From Verminephrobacter eiseniae EF01-2 (GTDB lineage Bacteria > Pseudomonadota > Gammaproteobacteria > Burkholderiales > Burkholderiaceae_C), in assembly GCF_000015565.1 (NCBI RefSeq), contig NC_008786.1, positions 558,001 to 622,000 on the forward strand: DNA of 64,000 nucleotides. Reading direction: 5' to 3'. Below are positions 55,303-64,000 of the stretch, in pieces. The notes under the pieces were generated by a model, which saw only the letters and a program-made list of their open reading frames with translations, was not told the DNA's origin and searched no databases. Position 1 is the first letter of the stretch, and each line of letters begins with the position of its first letter. Both the position numbers and the translations under genes were made by a program.

Positions 55303-56550
55303 TCAGCCTCCCAGCGTATTGAACTCCACCACCCCCGCCTTCATCACCAGCGGTATCTTCTCCCCCTGCCCAAGCAGGCAGCCGATGTCGCGCAAGGGGT
55401 TGCCATCCACGACCAGCAGATCCGCCCAGGCGTTCGCTGCCAGGAGGCCGAGGCGGTCGCGCATATCGAGCACTTCGGCGCCGATGGAGGTGGCGCTCGT
55501 GAGCACTTCTGCTGCCGACTGCACTTGGCGACGCAAGCGGAATTCCTCGCTTTGCAGGCGCTGCGAGGGGCCTAGCAGGTCGGAACCAAAACCCATTTTG
55601 ACGCCCGCTGCCTTGAAAATCTCCAGCGACCCCAAGCCGGCATCGCGCACCCGCAGCAGCTTTTCCAGGCTTTCCGGGCCTAGCCCGTATTGCTCCCCTT
55701 CGGTGGCCAGGGCATCGTAAGTCACCAGTGTGGGCACGGCGTAAGCGCCCTGTTTCGCCATGGCGGCGGCGGCGGCGCTATCGACCAGGTTGCCGTGCTC
55801 GATGGTTCTGACGCCGAAGTTCACGGCTCTGGTAATGGCTTGGGCGGTGTAGGCATGCGCCAGCACATAGCTGCCTTGGCGCTGCGCTTCATCGACGATG
55901 GCGCGGATTTCTTCTTCGCTGTAGCCGATCGCGCCAATGGGGTCGGTCGGCGAGGCGACGCCCCCGGAGGCCATGATCTTGATTTGATCGGCGCCCATTT
56001 GAAATTCTTCGCGCACCGCCCGGCGCACGGCATCCACGCCATCGGCAACCCGCGCCAGGGCGCCGGCGCGCACGCAGCAGGCGCACTCTGATGCCGCCAG
56101 AAAATCAGAGCGGCCACGCATGTCGCCATGCCCTCCGGTCTGGCTCAACGCGCGGCCACTGACGAACAGCCGCGGCCCTTGAATCAGCCCCATTTGCACC
56201 GCTTGCTTCATCGGGTCACCGGCACCGCCAGCGTCCCGCACGGTGGTAAAGCCGCGCCGCAGCATGGCGCTCATCAAGCCCGCGCTGCGCAAGGTCACCA
56301 GCGCGTTGGGCATGCTCGATTGCTTGCCGAGATTGACTTCGACCGCATTGGTGTGCACATGCAAATCGATCAGGCCCGGCATCACGGTGCGCCCCTGCAC
56401 ATCGATCAGCCGGGCGCCATCCATGGCGACGGGGCGCTCGGCAATCTCCTTGATGTATTCGCCTTCGATCACGATGTCGCAAGGCCCGTGCACATCCTGA
56501 TAGGGTGGATTGAGGATGTGCGCATTCTTGATGATGGTGATATTGCTCAT
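55303..56550 (-). CDS. Amidohydrolase-family protein (imidazolonepropionase/prolidase-like)
   Basis: A 415-residue metal-dependent hydrolase starting MSNITIIKNAHIL after GAGATTCCCCCC. PGLIDLHVHTN gives His64 and His66; IKIMASGG holds the lysine used as metal bridge in two-metal members; HAYTAQA and IEHGN supply further histidines; GSDLLGP contains the metal Asp. Such enzymes cleave cyclic amides or dipeptide-like compounds. It is followed in the same direction by nothing, but preceded by a GAF gene and an MFS transporter gene on the same strand. Confidence 0.85.
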   Translation of the reverse strand: MSNITIIKNAHILNPPYQDVHGPCDIVIEGEYIKEIAERPVAMDGARLIDVQGRTVMPGLIDLHVHTNAVEVNLGKQSSMPNALVTLRSAGLMSAMLRRGFTTVRDAGGAGDPMKQAVQMGLIQGPRLFVSGRALSQTGGHGDMRGRSDFLAASECACCVRAGALARVADGVDAVRRAVREEFQMGADQIKIMASGGVASPTDPIGAIGYSEEEIRAIVDEAQRQGSYVLAHAYTAQAITRAVNFGVRTIEHGNLVDSAAAAAMAKQGAYAVPTLVTYDALATEGEQYGLGPESLEKLLRVRDAGLGSLEIFKAAGVKMGFGSDLLGPSQRLQSEEFRLRRQVQSAAEVLTSATSIGAEVLDMRDRLGLLAANAWADLLVVDGNPLRDIGCLLGQGEKIPLVMKAGVVEFNTLGG

Positions 56551-56635
56551 GGGGGGAATCTCCTGACTTGATGCAAGGATGGAGTTGGAAGGATAAAGGC
56601 TGAAGTTCATGCCTGCGCGGGACGGCCTTTCTCCT

Positions 56636-57136
56636 TCAGCCTTCCTCCGTCATCCTTGGGAATAGCAGCGCGGGCAACAGCATTTGCGCGACGCTGCGGG
56701 ACAGTGGGATATGGCTGGGCTGATACCAGTTCTCCTGGTGCAAAAGGTTGACCGTTGCCCAGGTCTGCCCACGCCAGCGTACCGGGATATTCAATACGCT
56801 GGCGCAGCCGAGCGAGAAGATCAATTCATGGTCGTAAAAGGAATCGATGATGTCCTGGCGCTGATAGCCAATATAGGGCTGCCCCTGGTGGATGACTTGC
56901 TGCATCCAGGGCGAGCCGGTAACGGGCTTGCGCCCGCCCACGGGGTAGGCCGCGGGCTGGCTGGTGTAGATGCGCTGCGATTCCCTGGCCTGCGGGTGGT
57001 AGGCCAGGATGGTGAACAGCCGGTGCCCGATCGCTGCGGCGAGCGCCTGGTCGATGGCTTGAAAGCAGGCTTGCGGCTGTTGCTGCTGCGCTTGCGCGTC
57101 AGCCAGCAGCAACAGGGGGTCGAGGAAATGGCTCAT
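56636..57136 (-). CDS. GAF-domain protein
   Basis: A 166-residue stand-alone GAF domain. The order is ACFQAIDQALAAAIGHRLFTILAY, ESQRIYTSQPAAYPVGGRKP and a central segment ending LGCASVLNIPVRWRGQTWATVNLLHQENWY, the classic GAF strand pattern. There is no kinase or HTH. The start overlaps the MFS stop (ATGA), so it is cotranslated with the transporter and may be a small-molecule binder or enzyme rather than a signalling part. Function unknown. Confidence 0.75.
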   Translation of the reverse strand: MSHFLDPLLLLADAQAQQQQPQACFQAIDQALAAAIGHRLFTILAYHPQARESQRIYTSQPAAYPVGGRKPVTGSPWMQQVIHQGQPYIGYQRQDIIDSFYDHELIFSLGCASVLNIPVRWRGQTWATVNLLHQENWYQPSHIPLSRSVAQMLLPALLFPRMTEEG

Positions 57137-58503
57137 GAAAGTTTCGAGGCTGCGATTTGTTCCAGCGATTTTCCCTTGGTGGGAATGCCCATGATCAACA
57201 CCGCTCCGGCACCGAGGAACAAAATGACGGTGGTGGCGCCAAACACGCCGATGAATCCATAAGTTTCGTAGGTGAAGCCGACCATGATCGGCGCCGTGAT
57301 GCCGCCGATGCGCCCGATGGCCGAGGCCAGCCCGGTGCCGATGGTGCGCACATGGGTGGGAAAGACTTCGGGCGTATAGGCATAGATGCCGGCATAGGCG
57401 CCATTCATGAAGAAAGACAGCAAGATGCCCATGGTCATGACCTGCGCGTCGGACCGGGCGTAGGCCATGCCAATGGCGGCCAGGCTGCCGAGGACCATGT
57501 AACTGACGACGGTGGCTTGCCTGCCGATTTTTTCATTGAACCAGGCGGCGGAGAAATAACCCGGGGTCTGGGCGATATACATCACCAGCGCGTAGGTGAA
57601 ACTCTTGGTCAGGGTCATGCCATTTTGAATCAGCAGCGTGGGTATCCAGGAAAAGAAGGAGTAGTAGCAAAAGGTGATCGAGAGCCACATGCACCAGGTC
57701 ATGATGGTGATGGGCCGCAGCTTTTTCGACAGCAGGAAGGCGTATTTGGCAAAGAGGCTTTCCTGCTTGACCACGGGCGGCGGGGTGTCGAGTTCTTCGG
57801 CATCGACTTGCGGCAGCACGGGAAACTCGCGCATGACCTGCTGCTCCATTTTGGCGACGACCTCCAGCGCTTCGTCGGTGCGCCCCTGGCTTTCCAGCCA
57901 GCGGGGTGATTCGAGCAAGCGGCGGCGCCACCACAGCAGCATCAGCACCGGGGTGGAGGTAATGAGGATGACGACGCGCCAGCCTTGCTCGAAATCCGGC
58001 GTGATGATGTAGCGCCCCAACAGGGCGGCGGCAATGAAGCCGAAGGAGAAAAACCCCGCCAAGGCGCCGGTGAAAATGCCGCGATAACGCCTGGGTACGA
58101 ATTCGGACAGGTAGGGGGCAATGATCGCGCTCTCGGCGCCGGTGCCTATGCCGGCGATGATGCGCAGGGCGATGAAGATGCCCCACTCGTTGCTCATTGC
58201 GCTAAAGAATGAGGCAACGCAGTACACCACCAGCGCCCACATCATGATGCGGCGCCGCCCGATCAGGTCGCCCAGGGCACCGGCGGACAGCGCGCCAAAG
58301 AAAAACCCGATGAAGTTGGCGCTGGCCACGATGCCTAGCTGGGGGCCATCCAACTGCCAACTGCTTTTCAGAACCGGCAGCACAAAGGCGATCACGGCAG
58401 CATCCATGGCGTCGAAGGCGTAACCAAGGCCGCCCAGAAGCAGCAGGTGGCGGTGGTATTTGCCGAACGGCAGGCGCTCGATGCGGGCGGATACGGCACT
58501 CAT
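57133..58503 (-). CDS. MFS transporter (sugar/aromatic acid:H+ symporter type)
   Basis: A 456-residue, 12-helix transporter. GYAFDAMDAAVIAFVLPVL is helix 1 with the D-x-x-D pattern of aromatic acid symporters; GALGDLIGRRRIMMWALVVY is loop 2-3; GIGTGAESAIIAPYLSEFVPRRYRG (core) is the central motif. ATG 58503 was chosen over 58590 because family proteins begin with SARIERLPFGKYH. The operon with an amidohydrolase suggests import of the compound that the amidohydrolase cleaves. Confidence 0.88.
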   Translation of the reverse strand: MSAVSARIERLPFGKYHRHLLLLGGLGYAFDAMDAAVIAFVLPVLKSSWQLDGPQLGIVASANFIGFFFGALSAGALGDLIGRRRIMMWALVVYCVASFFSAMSNEWGIFIALRIIAGIGTGAESAIIAPYLSEFVPRRYRGIFTGALAGFFSFGFIAAALLGRYIITPDFEQGWRVVILITSTPVLMLLWWRRRLLESPRWLESQGRTDEALEVVAKMEQQVMREFPVLPQVDAEELDTPPPVVKQESLFAKYAFLLSKKLRPITIMTWCMWLSITFCYYSFFSWIPTLLIQNGMTLTKSFTYALVMYIAQTPGYFSAAWFNEKIGRQATVVSYMVLGSLAAIGMAYARSDAQVMTMGILLSFFMNGAYAGIYAYTPEVFPTHVRTIGTGLASAIGRIGGITAPIMVGFTYETYGFIGVFGATTVILFLGAGAVLIMGIPTKGKSLEQIAASKLS

Positions 58504-58616
58504 GGGTAAACCTCGCGCGTGGAGTTTTTCTGAATCGGCCCGGTGGCGGCCGGGTGCTGGATGGTCATCGTGGCAATGTTCATGGGTCACACCCGCTAAC
58601 GGCGAACGGCGAACGG

Positions 58617-59039
58617 CTAACGCGGCGCCAGGATGGCCATGGTCAGGCGCGAGACGCAGATCAGTTCGTCGGCTTCGTTGACCAGGTCGATATGCCAGAC
58701 CTGGGTGCTGCGCCCGAGGTGCACCGGCCGCGCCTGGCCCGTGACCCAGCCGCTGCGGGCAGAGCGCAGGTGGTTGGCGTTGATGTCCAGGCCCACGGCG
58801 CTGTGGCCCTCGGGGCTGGCGTAGTAGGCGCCGACGGAGCCCAGCGATTCGGCCAGCACCACGCTCACGCCGCCGTGCAGCAGCCCGAATGGCTGCTTGG
58901 TGCGGTGGTCGACCGGCACGCGGCCGCGCACGAAGTCATCGCCCATTTCGATGATCTCTATGCCCAGGTGCCGGGCGGCAGTGCCATGGTTGGAGGCATT
59001 GAGCAGGCTCAGGTCGAAGGGTTTTTTCCAGATCGGCAT
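58617..59039 (-). CDS. Hotdog-fold thioesterase (PaaI/YbdB-like)
   Basis: A 140-residue hotdog protein starting MPIWKKPFDLSLLN. FGLLHGGVSVVLAESLGSVGAY is the HGG motif with the catalytic Glu in place (AESLGS), as in PaaI, MenI and EntH. GLDINANHLRSARSGWVTGQARPVH (core) is the substrate-tunnel strand. It hydrolyses aryl- or acyl-CoA in relatives. It lies upstream of the MFS operon with a 113-bp gap. Confidence 0.88.
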   Translation of the reverse strand: MPIWKKPFDLSLLNASNHGTAARHLGIEIIEMGDDFVRGRVPVDHRTKQPFGLLHGGVSVVLAESLGSVGAYYASPEGHSAVGLDINANHLRSARSGWVTGQARPVHLGRSTQVWHIDLVNEADELICVSRLTMAILAPR

Positions 59040-59191
59040 GGGGTTCTCTGTCAGGGATCGGTACGACACAACAGGTCACATTAAATCAAGGGTTTCCCCG
59101 GGATTACGGCTTGCGCGGCCGATATACTGAAAATGCTCGCGCGTACCGGAGGAGAGAGAGTTTGCCACTAGTGCCTTGCCCAGGAGGGAGT

Positions 59192-60346
59192 ATGCAGCGT
59201 CGTCCGTTTGTCACCCTCGCATCCAGCGCCGCCGCCGTTCTGGCCGCTCCCGGGTTCATGCGCAATGCATGGGCGCAGGAAAGCGGCATCTCCGGCAAGA
59301 CCCTCGGCATCGGCTGCTCCACCGCCCTGAGCGGCCACTTTGCCGGCTTTGGCCATGACATCAGGCTGGGCATGGAGGCGGCTGTGGCGCATGTCAACGG
59401 CCGCGGCGGCATCTTTGGCCGCACGCTGCAACTGAGCCTGGTGGACGACGCCTATGTGCCGCAGCGCACGGCAGACAATGTCAAGCAGATGATCAGCCAG
59501 GGCAATGTCTTCGTGCTGCTTTCGTGCTTTGGCACACCGAACAACCAGGCCATCTTGCCGCTGCTCGAAGAGGCCGGCATCCCTTACGTGGGGCCGATCA
59601 CCGGCGCCTCGTCGCTGCGCAAAAGCTCGCGCAATGTGTTCCATGTGCGCGCCAGTTACACCGACGAAATACGCCGCCTGGTGCAGCGCCTGGCGGGCAT
59701 GGGGCTGACCGGCGTGGGCGTGGTGTTTCTGGACAACGGCTTTGGCCGTGAATTGCTGGAAGACGCCACGCGCGCGATGGCCGAGCAACAAATCAAGCCG
59801 CTGCTCCAGGTGGCACTGGCCATCGACGGCAAGAACCTCGGCGAAGTGCTGGCCAAGGTGTCTGAAGTCCGCCCGCCTGCCGTGCTGCTGGCCACCTCGG
59901 GCCTGGAATCGGTAGAACTGATACGCGGCCTGAAGAAAAACCATCCGGGCATCCTGATGACAGGCACGAGCGTGACGCTCAGCGGCGATGATCTCAAGGA
60001 GCTCGGCAGTGCCAGCAGCGGCTTGGCGGTGACCATGGTCGTGCCCGACTCGAACCTCGCCAAGATTGCCTTGGTGCGCGATTACCAGAGCGCCATGCGC
60101 GCCAGGAACGAGCAGATGTTCACGCAGCGCAGCCTGGAGGCCTACATCAACCTGCGCGTGCTGGCCGAGGGCCTGGAGCGCGCCGGTGCCGACCTGACCC
60201 GCGCCAAGCTGCGCAGTGCGCTGGCCAGCATCCGCAACTGGGACATGGGCGGCTTCGTCATCGACTACGCCAGCCAGCCGCCCTACGTAGGCTCGCGCTT
60301 CGTAGACCTGGGGGTGTTCGGCGGTACCGGGCGCTTCCTGGCTTGA
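59192..60346 (+). CDS. Branched-chain-type ABC substrate-binding protein, copy 1
   Basis: A 384-residue Peripla_BP_6 protein. The signal peptide MQRRPFVTLASSAAAVLAAPGFMRNAWA has an RR pair resembling a Tat signal. GKTLGIGCSTALSGHFAGFGHDI is the N-terminal lobe, YVPQRTADNVKQMISQGNVFVLL the hinge region and GTPNNQAILPLLEEAGIPYVGPI the ligand strand. A strong AGGAGG ribosome site precedes ATG 59192. No permease or ATPase genes are nearby. It is followed after 42 bp by a close paralogue. Confidence 0.88.
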   Translation: MQRRPFVTLASSAAAVLAAPGFMRNAWAQESGISGKTLGIGCSTALSGHFAGFGHDIRLGMEAAVAHVNGRGGIFGRTLQLSLVDDAYVPQRTADNVKQMISQGNVFVLLSCFGTPNNQAILPLLEEAGIPYVGPITGASSLRKSSRNVFHVRASYTDEIRRLVQRLAGMGLTGVGVVFLDNGFGRELLEDATRAMAEQQIKPLLQVALAIDGKNLGEVLAKVSEVRPPAVLLATSGLESVELIRGLKKNHPGILMTGTSVTLSGDDLKELGSASSGLAVTMVVPDSNLAKIALVRDYQSAMRARNEQMFTQRSLEAYINLRVLAEGLERAGADLTRAKLRSALASIRNWDMGGFVIDYASQPPYVGSRFVDLGVFGGTGRFLA

Positions 60347-60388
60347 GACGCACTTTCGGCACCGCGCGTGCCTTTTTCAGGAGGCAGT

Positions 60389-61540
60389 ATGCAGCGCCGT
60401 CCGTTGGTCACCTTCGCGTTCAGTTCCGCCGCCTTGGCCGCCCCCGGGCTGATGCGCAATGCGTCGGCGCAGGAAAGCGGCGTGACCAGCAAGACGCTCG
60501 GCATTGGCTGCTCCGCTCCCGTCAGCGGCCCCTTGGCGGGCCTTACCCACGACTCCAGGCTGGGCATGGAGGCGGCCGTGGCACATATCAACCGGCGCGG
60601 CGGCATCTTTGGCCGAATGCTGCAACTGAACATCACGGACGACGCTTATGTGCCGCAGCGCACGGTCGACAACGTCAAGCAGATGATCGCCCAGGGCAAT
60701 GCCTTCGTGCTGCTCTCGTGCGCTGGCACGCCGAACAACCAGGCCCTCTTGCCGCTGGTCGAAGAGGCCGGCATCCCTTATGTGGCGCCGCTCACCGGCG
60801 CCTCGTCGCTGCGCAAAAGCTTGCGCAACGTGTTCCATGTGCGCGCCAGTTACACCGACGAAATACGCCGTCTGGTGCAGCGCCTGGCGGGCATGGGGCT
60901 GACCGGCGTGGGCGTGGTGTTTCTGGACAACGGCTTTGGCCGTGAATTGCTGGAAGACGCCACGCATGCGATGGCCGAACAACGCATCAAGCCGCAGGTC
61001 CAGGCGGCGTTGACCGTCGACGGCAAGAACCTCGGCGAAGTGCTGGACAAGGTGGCCCAAGCCCGTCCGGCAGCCGTGCTGCTGGCCACCGTAGGCTCGG
61101 CATCGGTCGCGTTGGTACGCGGCCTGAAGAAAAACCATCCGGGCCTGCTGATGGCGGGCACGAGCGTGGCGCTCAGCGGCGACGAGATCAAGCAGCTCGG
61201 CAAAGCCGGCAGCGGCATTGCGGTGACCATGGTCGTGCCCGACGCGCACCTGGCCAAAATCCCGCTGGTGCGCGATTACCAAAGCGCCATGCGCGCCAGC
61301 AACCACCGGGTGTTCACGCAGCGCAGCCTGGAGACCTACATCAACCTGCGCGTGCTGGCCGAGGGCCTGGAGCGCGCCGGTGCCGCACTGACCCGCGCCA
61401 AGCTGCGCGATGCGCTGGCCAGCATCCGCAACTGGGACATGGGCGGCTTCGTCATCGACTACGCCAGCCAGCCGCCCTATGTCGGCTCGCGCTTCGTAGA
61501 CCTGGGGGTGTTCAGCGGTACCGGGCGTTTCCTGACTTGA
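60389..61540 (+). CDS. Branched-chain-type ABC substrate-binding protein, copy 2
   Basis: A 383-residue tandem paralogue of 59192-60346, with the same leader type (MQRRPLVTFAFSSAALAAPGLM), AGGAGG ribosome site and C-terminus (PPYVGSRFVDLGVF, then GTGRFL). Long blocks are identical, including NNQA.LPL.EEAGIPYV and the stretch from NVFHVRASYTDEIRRLVQRL onward; differences cluster around the ligand pocket segments after 200. This suggests duplication followed by a change of ligand range. Confidence 0.88.
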   Translation: MQRRPLVTFAFSSAALAAPGLMRNASAQESGVTSKTLGIGCSAPVSGPLAGLTHDSRLGMEAAVAHINRRGGIFGRMLQLNITDDAYVPQRTVDNVKQMIAQGNAFVLLSCAGTPNNQALLPLVEEAGIPYVAPLTGASSLRKSLRNVFHVRASYTDEIRRLVQRLAGMGLTGVGVVFLDNGFGRELLEDATHAMAEQRIKPQVQAALTVDGKNLGEVLDKVAQARPAAVLLATVGSASVALVRGLKKNHPGLLMAGTSVALSGDEIKQLGKAGSGIAVTMVVPDAHLAKIPLVRDYQSAMRASNHRVFTQRSLETYINLRVLAEGLERAGAALTRAKLRDALASIRNWDMGGFVIDYASQPPYVGSRFVDLGVFSGTGRFLT

Positions 61541-61661
61541 GACGCAGCCCGATCGGTTTTCCAGGGCGCACGAAACGCGCCCGGCCCACGCCCGGCCGTT
61601 GTGGCGTCGTCCGCTGGGGTGGACGGGGATGGCAGCCGCAGGCGACCCGAGGCGGTTGCCA

Positions 61662-63185
61662 TCAACCCAGCCCGGCCACCGCCATGTACTGCTCGCGCCA
61701 TGCCTCGAACGGCAACGTGTCGGCGGCCTCGATGGCTTTTTGCGCGGCCACCGACTCGTCGGCCAGCGCCAGATAGCGCGCCTGCTGCCCGGCGCTCCAC
61801 GGCAGGGCCAGCAGCAGGTCGCGCGCGGCGATCGACTGCCGGCGGGCAAAGTCCTCGAAGTTGCACCCGTGCCGCCGTTCGATGGCATCGAGCACGCGGG
61901 CCGACGGGGTGCTGGCAGGCGCCGTCATCAGCGCGCGGGCGGCGTGCAGCGCCGCGCCGTAGTCGTCGCTGCCGTGGCTGGCATCGAGCGCTGCGGCCAG
62001 CGGCGCGCAGGCGGCCAGCAGTTCGGCGCCCCAGTCGGTCAGCGGCAGGCTGTGGCCGTTGCGTTGCAGGCGCAGGCCGGGCTCGCGGCCGCGCTCGGCG
62101 GCCAGCTGCTGGTTGTGCTGGAGTTCGGCGATTTCCTCGGGCGTGTCGGGCGGGCTGTCGGACAGCAGGCAGTGCAGCAGGAACACGTCGAGCAGGCGCA
62201 TGGTGGCGGCCGTGATGCCGACGGGCACGAACGGGTCCAGGTCCATCAGCCGCACTTCGACATACTCCACCCCGCGCTCACGCAGCGCATGCAGCGGGCG
62301 CTCGCCGGTGCGCACGCTGCGTTTGGGGCGGATGCTGCCGTAGAACTCGTTTTCGATCTGCAGCAGGCTGGTGCCCAACTGGTTGTAGTCGCCGCCCGGG
62401 TTGCGCAGGCCCACGCTCTCATAGGCCGGATAGGGTTGGGTCAGCGCTTCGTGCAGCGAGTCGGCATAGCCCTGCAGGCCGTTGTAGCTCACCGCCAGCC
62501 GGGCCTGCGCCTCGCTCTGGTAGCCCAGCCGGCCCATGCGCAGCGAGGTGGCGTGCGGCAGGTACAGCGCATTGCCGCCGGCCATCTGCTGCAGGCGATG
62601 CTCGCGCCCCTGCACGAAACAGGGGCACAGCGCCGGCGATGCGCCAAACAGGTACAGCAGCACGAAGGCGTGGCGGCGGAAGTTGCGGATCAGCGCGAAG
62701 TACTGCCCGCTGTCCACCCCGGGCAGCGACCAGTTGTAGTGGATGCCCGAGATGGTCTGCATGCGCCGGCCGTAGCGATGGCCCAGTCCCATGCGGTACA
62801 CGCTCTTGGCGCGGCCAATGTTGGAACTGCCATAGCGCGCCAGCGGAATGGTTTCATCGGTGGGCAGGCCGCAGGGCATGCTGGAGGCCCACAGCAACTC
62901 GCCGCTGTCTTTGAGCGTGTGGTGCACGAACTGGTGCACCTCGGTCAACTCGTCCAGGCATTGCTGCACGCCCCGGTGCGCGCCGGTGATCAGTTCCAAC
63001 TGCGACTCGCTGTAGTCGGTGGTGATCAGCGGGTGGGTCAGTGCCGACCCCAGGGCCAGCGGGTGCGGCGTCAGGGCCAGCCCCCCGGAGGGCAGCGCCC
63101 GCAGGCCCTCTTTTTCTATGCCGCAGCGCATTCCCCTCAGGGCATCCGCCGGGTAAGCGGCCAGTCTGTCTTGCAAGGTGCTCAT
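61662..63185 (-). CDS. gshA: Glutamate-cysteine ligase
   Basis: A 507-residue E. coli-type gamma-glutamylcysteine synthetase, first enzyme of glutathione synthesis. GMRCGIEKEGLRAL is the N-terminal ATP-grasp-like signature; LITTDYSESQLELITG carries metal-binding Glu residues; WASSMPCGLPTDETIPLARYGSSNIGR (core) and GIHYNWSLPG are highly conserved. The usual length is about 510. No gshB is in the window. The stop is about 120 bp from the end of the preceding convergent gene. Confidence 0.95.
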   Translation of the reverse strand: MSTLQDRLAAYPADALRGMRCGIEKEGLRALPSGGLALTPHPLALGSALTHPLITTDYSESQLELITGAHRGVQQCLDELTEVHQFVHHTLKDSGELLWASSMPCGLPTDETIPLARYGSSNIGRAKSVYRMGLGHRYGRRMQTISGIHYNWSLPGVDSGQYFALIRNFRRHAFVLLYLFGASPALCPCFVQGREHRLQQMAGGNALYLPHATSLRMGRLGYQSEAQARLAVSYNGLQGYADSLHEALTQPYPAYESVGLRNPGGDYNQLGTSLLQIENEFYGSIRPKRSVRTGERPLHALRERGVEYVEVRLMDLDPFVPVGITAATMRLLDVFLLHCLLSDSPPDTPEEIAELQHNQQLAAERGREPGLRLQRNGHSLPLTDWGAELLAACAPLAAALDASHGSDDYGAALHAARALMTAPASTPSARVLDAIERRHGCNFEDFARRQSIAARDLLLALPWSAGQQARYLALADESVAAQKAIEAADTLPFEAWREQYMAVAGLG

Positions 63186-63498
63186 GTTTTTACAGTCCCA
63201 TCGCCATCGCTTTTAGTCGGCCCGGAACATAGCACGGAGCAGGCTGGCGCGCCGCCTGGCCGCAGGTGACCCGGGGTGGTGCCGGTCAATCATGCACCGG
63301 CCACGGGTGTCGGGTTTGCCGATGGGCGCCCATCGCCCATCGACCACCTGCTGGCGTCCATTGGCAGCTACTGGTGCCCATTGGCATCTTCGGCACTTTT
63401 GGCACCTTCGGCCCCTTTGGCGCCTGTTGCCCCCCGTTGCCCGCCTGGGGTCCCTGCCTGCGCCAGACGATCCGGGGGGCTGCGTCGCGGCCAGCCCT
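63186..63498. other. Intergenic region with degenerate short repeats
   Basis: Upstream of gshA and downstream of the partial gene at 63499. From about 63290 to 63440 it contains drifting 9- to 10-bp units such as CCCATCGCC, CCATTGGCA, TTCGGCAC and TTTGGCACC. Minus frames translate to a GAKGAEGAKSAE-like string, but this seems to be a by-product of the repeats. No promoter for gshA could be fixed. Confidence 0.45.
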
Positions 63499-64000
63499 CT
63501 ACCGCAGCGCAGCGCCCTGCCCGACGATGGTGATGCGCCGGTGCAGCGCGGCGGCCGCTTCGGCGTCTCCGGCCGCTTCGGCGCGCTGCAATTGCAGCAG
63601 CAGCCAGGCCAGCAGCGGCCGGCGCCAACCTTGGGCCGACGCGGTGTCGCTGGCCAGCGTGATCAGCGCCGGGCTGGCGCGCCCGGTGCGCAACAGCACG
63701 CCGGCGGCCACCAGCCGCGACAAGGGGTCGGCGATGTCGGCCAAGGCGCGGGCGTCGCCGGTCGCGGCCAGCTTGCGCTGCGCCGGGGGCAGCAACGCGG
63801 CGTGCGCCGGGGGCAGCCGGCCGGCCAGATAGTCGGCATAGGCTTGCTCGGGCGCAGCGGCATCCGGGCGCAGCGCCTCGAAGCGGTCGCACGCCTGGAG
63901 CACCAGACTGGCGAGCTGGGCCGCGCAGCGCAGCAACTCCAGCCGCGCCAGCAGTTCGGGGCGGCCGGTGCGGGCGATTTCGGCGCGCGAGCGCTCCCAT
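63499..64000 (-). CDS. Unidentified protein, C-terminal part
   Basis: The frame ending at 63499 is open all the way to the right edge ([20 protein letters not shown] at the window end), so the gene starts outside; the internal ATG at 63936 is unlikely to be the start. The visible 166 residues are alanine- and leucine-rich and helical, with repeated LA.L.L patterns suggestive of a TPR-like or helical-repeat protein, and no catalytic motif is seen. It lies upstream of gshA on the same strand, separated by about 310 bp. I do not recognise the family. Confidence 0.6.
   Translation of the reverse strand, partial: WERSRAEIARTGRPELLARLELLRCAAQLASLVLQACDRFEALRPDAAAPEQAYADYLAGRLPPAHAALLPPAQRKLAATGDARALADIADPLSRLVAAGVLLRTGRASPALITLASDTASAQGWRRPLLAWLLLQLQRAEAAGDAEAAAALHRRITIVGQGAALR

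Noticed and set aside
63368..64000. Minus-strand collagen-like frame (GAKGAEGAKSAE)
   Set aside because: It comes from degenerate short repeats; the alternative frame ending at 63499 has more regular helical protein character and stays open to the window edge.

Overview
The window is GC-rich bacterial chromosome. Gene content (dnaX-ybaB-recR with ffs, gshA, DUF3579, TctC-type binding proteins, pilV/W/X/Y1/E minor-pilin operon, single-domain frc-type sugar ABC ATPase) fits a betaproteobacterium of the Burkholderiales, most likely Comamonadaceae. The density of insertion sequences, small palindromic elements and half-deleted genes suggests a host-associated or recently bottlenecked member such as Verminephrobacter, but the genus is inference.

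Layout. 1-4226: partial cfa (minus), then a MarR-controlled aromatic acyl-CoA cluster (enoyl-CoA hydratase family, acyl-CoA dehydrogenase, an internally deleted benzoate-CoA-ligase-like pseudogene, a Rid protein). 4227-5146: two diverged copies of an unassigned sequence. 5147-13816: an AT-richer type IV pilus operon (fimT, pilV, pilW, pilX, pilY1, pilE) with tightly overlapping genes. 14010-18014: two copies of a 166-bp hairpin-forming miniature element (MITE), one split at its apex by a complete 1622-bp IS5-family element, around an FAD dehydrogenase. 18023-21947: recR, ybaB and dnaX (minus) with a candidate frameshift site in dnaX, then the 4.5S SRP RNA and a 2-hydroxyacid dehydrogenase. 22092-25943: BKACE-type enzyme, HMG-CoA lyase, YbaK-type deacylase, a DUF1289 protein with 60-bp tandem repeats and a MITE-derived tail, and a 2-hydroxychromene-2-carboxylate isomerase. 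26143-30392: MFS transporter, IS110, OsmC, MITE copy 4, DUF3579. 30623-32570: TctC binding protein followed by a crippled PaeR7I-like restriction-modification pair and a second partial copy of the tctC 3' end. 32580-40499: LacI regulator, GH172 (DUF2961) glycosidase and a complete Dpp/Opp-type ABC importer. 40602-46152: methyltransferase, FtsX-type permease, serine/threonine dehydratase, GDSL-like lipoprotein. 46500-55233: an frc-like sugar locus (ROK regulator, FucU/RbsD mutarotase, ATPase, permease, duplicated binding protein, PfkB kinase), broken up by a duplication, a toxin-antitoxin remnant and an IS110 insertion. 55303-63185: amidohydrolase-GAF-MFS operon, thioesterase, tandem branched-chain-type binding proteins, gshA. 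63499-64000: 3' part of an unidentified gene.

The two most coherent systems are the LacI/GH172/ABC locus, which looks like a dedicated uptake and cytoplasmic cleavage route for a furanoside oligosaccharide, and the frc-like locus, where a shared divergent promoter has been copied along with frcB. A recurring theme is decay by internal deletion: the CoA ligase and the DNA methylase both keep N- and C-terminal pieces with the middle missing. No CRISPR array, tRNA or rRNA was found. Most calls rest on reading translated motifs by eye; no database search was run.
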